Positions 62,144 to 64,000 of a stretch of 64,000 nt of DNA are shown one piece after another. A program made the translations under genes and the position numbers. Numbering within the stretch: position 1 is the stretch's first letter; every line of letters starts with the position of its first letter. The notes beneath the pieces were generated by a model, which saw only the letters and a list, made by a program, of their open reading frames with translations, was not told the DNA's origin and made no database searches. The stretch spans positions 1,426,001 through 1,490,000 of the forward strand of contig NZ_CP091285.1 of NCBI RefSeq assembly GCF_021650975.2, written 5' to 3'. Origin of the DNA: Flavobacterium jumunjinense (GTDB taxonomy: Bacteria > Bacteroidota > Bacteroidia > Flavobacteriales > Flavobacteriaceae).

Positions 62144-62830
62144 ATGATACTTATAGAAAACCACTTAGAAAGATTAAGAACAAACGAGATAAAAAACTTA
62201 TCTGAATTTGTAGTTAGAGAAAATTTTAAACATCATACAAATAATATACTTCCTACAGGTTATGAAAATGATGTAATGGAAATTTACTTAGAAGAGATGA
62301 ATTACATTAATAATTCTGAAATTTTTGTTACTAGAGATTCTTCAGGAAATATCTTAGGTTCTATTCGTGTTTTAAAATGGGACTATGTAAGCACACTTCC
62401 TTTACAGAAGATTTTTGATATTAATCCTTTATCAGTAATTGGAGATATTCAATTAAATGACATTTGGCATATTGGTCGATTTGCAATTAATAAAGAGGTG
62501 AGTGATGTCAATCTATTTAAAAAATTAATGGTTTGTGCTATTTCTCCAATTTGTCAGTATAAAGGGAATATCGCTTTTGCAGAATGCGATAGTAAGTTAT
62601 TACGTGTATTAAGACTATTAGGAATTAAAGCAAATGTAATAGGAGAGTCAATAGACTATTTAGGCTCGGAAACAATTCCTGTTAGTATGTCTTATGACGG
62701 TTTGATTGAGTTTTATAATGCTAATAAAGGATTAGTATCTAATGAAGTACTAAATCAGTCACCTGAAAAAACGGAACTACCTGAAAGTGTAGTTTTTAGT
62801 ACTCTTAGTTACAACTACTCTTTGGTGTAG
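62144..62830 (+). CDS. LuxI/FeeM-like GNAT-fold acyltransferase (candidate signal synthase)
   Basis: A 228-residue protein. After a helical N-terminus (1-55), IFVTRDSSGNILGSIRVL (about 60-77) is the beta-hairpin entry of a GNAT fold, WHIGRFAINKE (108-118) the acyl-CoA or acyl-ACP strand, and LLRVLRLLGIKANVIGESIDYLG with FYNAN the LuxI/FeeM-like C-terminal pattern. LuxI proteins make acyl-homoserine lactones and FeeM N-acyl amino acids. I cannot tell the substrate. The ATG at 62144 is preferred over a TTG seven codons upstream. LuxR-type boxes precede it and overlap its end. Confidence 0.75.
   Translation: MILIENHLERLRTNEIKNLSEFVVRENFKHHTNNILPTGYENDVMEIYLEEMNYINNSEIFVTRDSSGNILGSIRVLKWDYVSTLPLQKIFDINPLSVIGDIQLNDIWHIGRFAINKEVSDVNLFKKLMVCAISPICQYKGNIAFAECDSKLLRVLRLLGIKANVIGESIDYLGSETIPVSMSYDGLIEFYNANKGLVSNEVLNQSPEKTELPESVVFSTLSYNYSLV
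62776..62793. promoter_or_regulatory. LuxR-type box 3, within the 3' end of the acyltransferase gene
   Basis: ACTACCTGAAAGTGTAGT has exact ACTAC/GTAGT arms with an 8-bp centre and lies 38 bp upstream of box 4. It may act as a distal site for the receptor promoter. Confidence 0.5.
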
Positions 62831-62831
62831 T
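62814..62831. promoter_or_regulatory. LuxR-type box 4, upstream of the outer-membrane receptor gene
   Basis: ACTACTCTTTGGTGTAGT has exact ACTAC/GTAGT arms. Its centre is 37.5 bp upstream of the last base of the receptor -7 element, the same spacing as box 1. It overlaps the acyltransferase stop codon. Confidence 0.62.
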
Positions 62832-62852
62832 AAAGAAGGGAGAATTGTTGAT

Positions 62853-62860
62853 TAGTTTTG
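62853..62860 (+). promoter_or_regulatory. Predicted -7 element of the outer-membrane receptor gene
   Basis: TAGTTTTG matches TAnnTTTG, 25 bp upstream of the ATG at 62886. A half-box GTGTAGT (62863-62869) follows directly, at the next 38-bp step from box 4. Confidence 0.65.
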
Positions 62861-62885
62861 AAGTGTAGTTAAAAAATAAGAAAAG

Positions 62886-64000
62886 ATGAAAAATATAATT
62901 TTCAGTTTAATAGTCCTTTTTTCAAGTTCAATAGTTTTATCACAAACTATATATTCTGGTAAAGTAGTTGACATTAAAAATGAGCCAATAGCTTTTGCAA
63001 ATGTTGTGATTTATAAAGCAAATGATAAATCAATTGAGAAAGGAGATATTACAGACGAGGATGGTAATTTTAAAATTGAAATAAACGCAAAAGAGTCTCA
63101 TTATTTAGAAATTAGTTTTCTGGGCTTTAAAACAAAGAGGTTAGACTTGACAGAAAACAATTTAGGTAAAATTACTTTAGAAGAAGATGTTAATAGTTTA
63201 AAAGAAGTTGTCGTTAAGGGTAAAAAGCAAAACCTAATAAGAAAGAACGACCGATTAATATTTAATATTGAGAATACAATTGTTCAGGAATTAGGATCGG
63301 CTGTTGATGTACTAAGAGTTACTCCAAACATAGTAATGAGAGATGATAAGCTCACAATGTTAGGAAAAAACTTTGTAAGGGTTATGGTTAATGGTAAAAT
63401 GATGCCGTTTCAAGGAGATGATTTAAGAAATTATTTGGCAACTATTAATAGTAACGATATTAAAAGTATAGAAGTAATAACTGTTCCTCCATCTGAGTTT
63501 GAAGCGGAAGGTAATGGAGGTGTAATAAATATAATTCTGAAGCAGCAAAAAAATGATTTTTGGAGTGTAAATGCAGGTCTCTCTAGTATACAACGTACCG
63601 AATTTTCATATGATAGAAATATGTCCTTTAACTATAAGAAAAAGAACACCTATTTAACGGCAAGTGTTTCTAACGGTAAATTCATAAAGAATAATGTTTT
63701 TAAAAACAATAACTTTTATGAAGATGAAACTTGGGATGGTAATGGAGATAGTAAATACGATAATGATTATTTAAACTATAGATTATCAGTCACACAAAAC
63801 ATAACTAAGAATTGGGAAATTGGAGCGAGTTATTCTGGATCAAATTCAGACACAGATAATCGAACATATAATCTAGATAAGATTTATGATTTATCGGACA
63901 ATCTAAAATATAAGATGGATTCAGATGGTTTATCTGTGAGTGATTCCAAAATACATACATTAAATTTTTATAACCTAATTAAGTTAGATAGTCTAGGAAA
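62886..64000 (+). CDS. Outer-membrane beta-barrel receptor, TonB-dependent type (3' end outside window)
   Basis: The frame is open to the end of the window: 371 residues are visible. They are a signal peptide (1-20, before Gln), a carboxypeptidase-like domain (about 21-105: FANVVIYKANDKS, ISFLGFKTKRLDL), a plug-like domain with VLRVTPNIVMRD and IEVITVPPSEFEAEGNGGVINIILK (about 140-220), then barrel strands. This is the layout of Bacteroidota outer-membrane beta-barrel family 3 proteins. It is under the same LuxR-type boxes as the E1 and acyltransferase genes, so it may take up or release the product. Confidence 0.85.
   Translation, partial: MKNIIFSLIVLFSSSIVLSQTIYSGKVVDIKNEPIAFANVVIYKANDKSIEKGDITDEDGNFKIEINAKESHYLEISFLGFKTKRLDLTENNLGKITLEEDVNSLKEVVVKGKKQNLIRKNDRLIFNIENTIVQELGSAVDVLRVTPNIVMRDDKLTMLGKNFVRVMVNGKMMPFQGDDLRNYLATINSNDIKSIEVITVPPSEFEAEGNGGVINIILKQQKNDFWSVNAGLSSIQRTEFSYDRNMSFNYKKKNTYLTASVSNGKFIKNNVFKNNNFYEDETWDGNGDSKYDNDYLNYRLSVTQNITKNWEIGASYSGSNSDTDNRTYNLDKIYDLSDNLKYKMDSDGLSVSDSKIHTLNFYNLIKLDSLG

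Noticed and set aside
1-64000. Searched for insertion sequences, phage genes, CRISPR arrays, tRNA and rRNA genes
   Set aside because: No transposase or integrase frame, no regular spaced repeats, no recognisable tRNA or rRNA sequence. Small or divergent RNA genes cannot be excluded without a covariance-model search.

Overview
The window is chromosomal DNA from a member of the Bacteroidota, most likely a Flavobacteriaceae species. The signs are an AT-rich sequence, the Bacteroidota promoter element TAnnTTTG in front of many genes, TonB-dependent receptors with carboxypeptidase-like N-terminal domains, two proteins ending in type IX secretion (T9SS) sorting domains, and several families restricted to this phylum (DUF4421, DUF6607, DUF6686, DUF6265, HmuY). 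I saw no rRNA, tRNA, CRISPR array, prophage or insertion sequence.

Layout. 1-678 is the tail of an incomplete gene. 0.8-9.5 kb (minus strand) is a heme-biosynthesis operon, hemA-hemC-trkH-trkA-hemD-hemE-orf-hemF-DUF4421, with a two-gene potassium uptake system embedded in it. Divergent from it (9.7-16.6 kb) are an AraC-type regulator, hemH, a MATE exporter, a lipoprotein, hemJ, a histidine kinase and an enoyl-CoA hydratase. Together hemA, C, D, E, F, J and H cover the aerobic route from glutamyl-tRNA to protoheme except the hemL and hemB steps. 16.7-24 kb holds a PhoD phosphatase, a lipid-related operon (plsC, acyl-ACP desaturase, cyclase, HD hydrolase), a bacilliredoxin and a solitary lycopene cyclase.

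24-41 kb is devoted to iron and other metals: di-heme oxidoreductase, imelysin, DoxX, HmuY and a TonB receptor, facing DUF6607 and DUF6686 genes; then a second TonB receptor divergent from a DtxR/MntR-type regulator and a ZIP transporter; then feoA-feoB with an outer-membrane barrel and a 42-residue FeoB-associated Cys-rich protein. Palindromes overlap the promoters of the heme-uptake genes. 41-49.4 kb carries SCO, two T9SS-exported proteins and an M13 peptidase. 49.4-60.3 kb is mostly housekeeping and accessory genes, including one unlisted pseudogene (52.6-53.0 kb).

60.4-64 kb is the most unusual part. A ThiF/HesA-like E1 enzyme, a PAS-LuxR regulator (with a frameshift), a LuxI/FeeM-like acyltransferase and an outer-membrane beta-barrel receptor are linked by a repeated 18-bp near-palindrome, ACTAC-N8-GTAGT. 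It lies about 37-41 bp upstream of the -7 TTTG of each of the three structural genes, which is the geometry of a LuxR-type activator site. I read it as a candidate signal-production and response system not covered by standard annotation.
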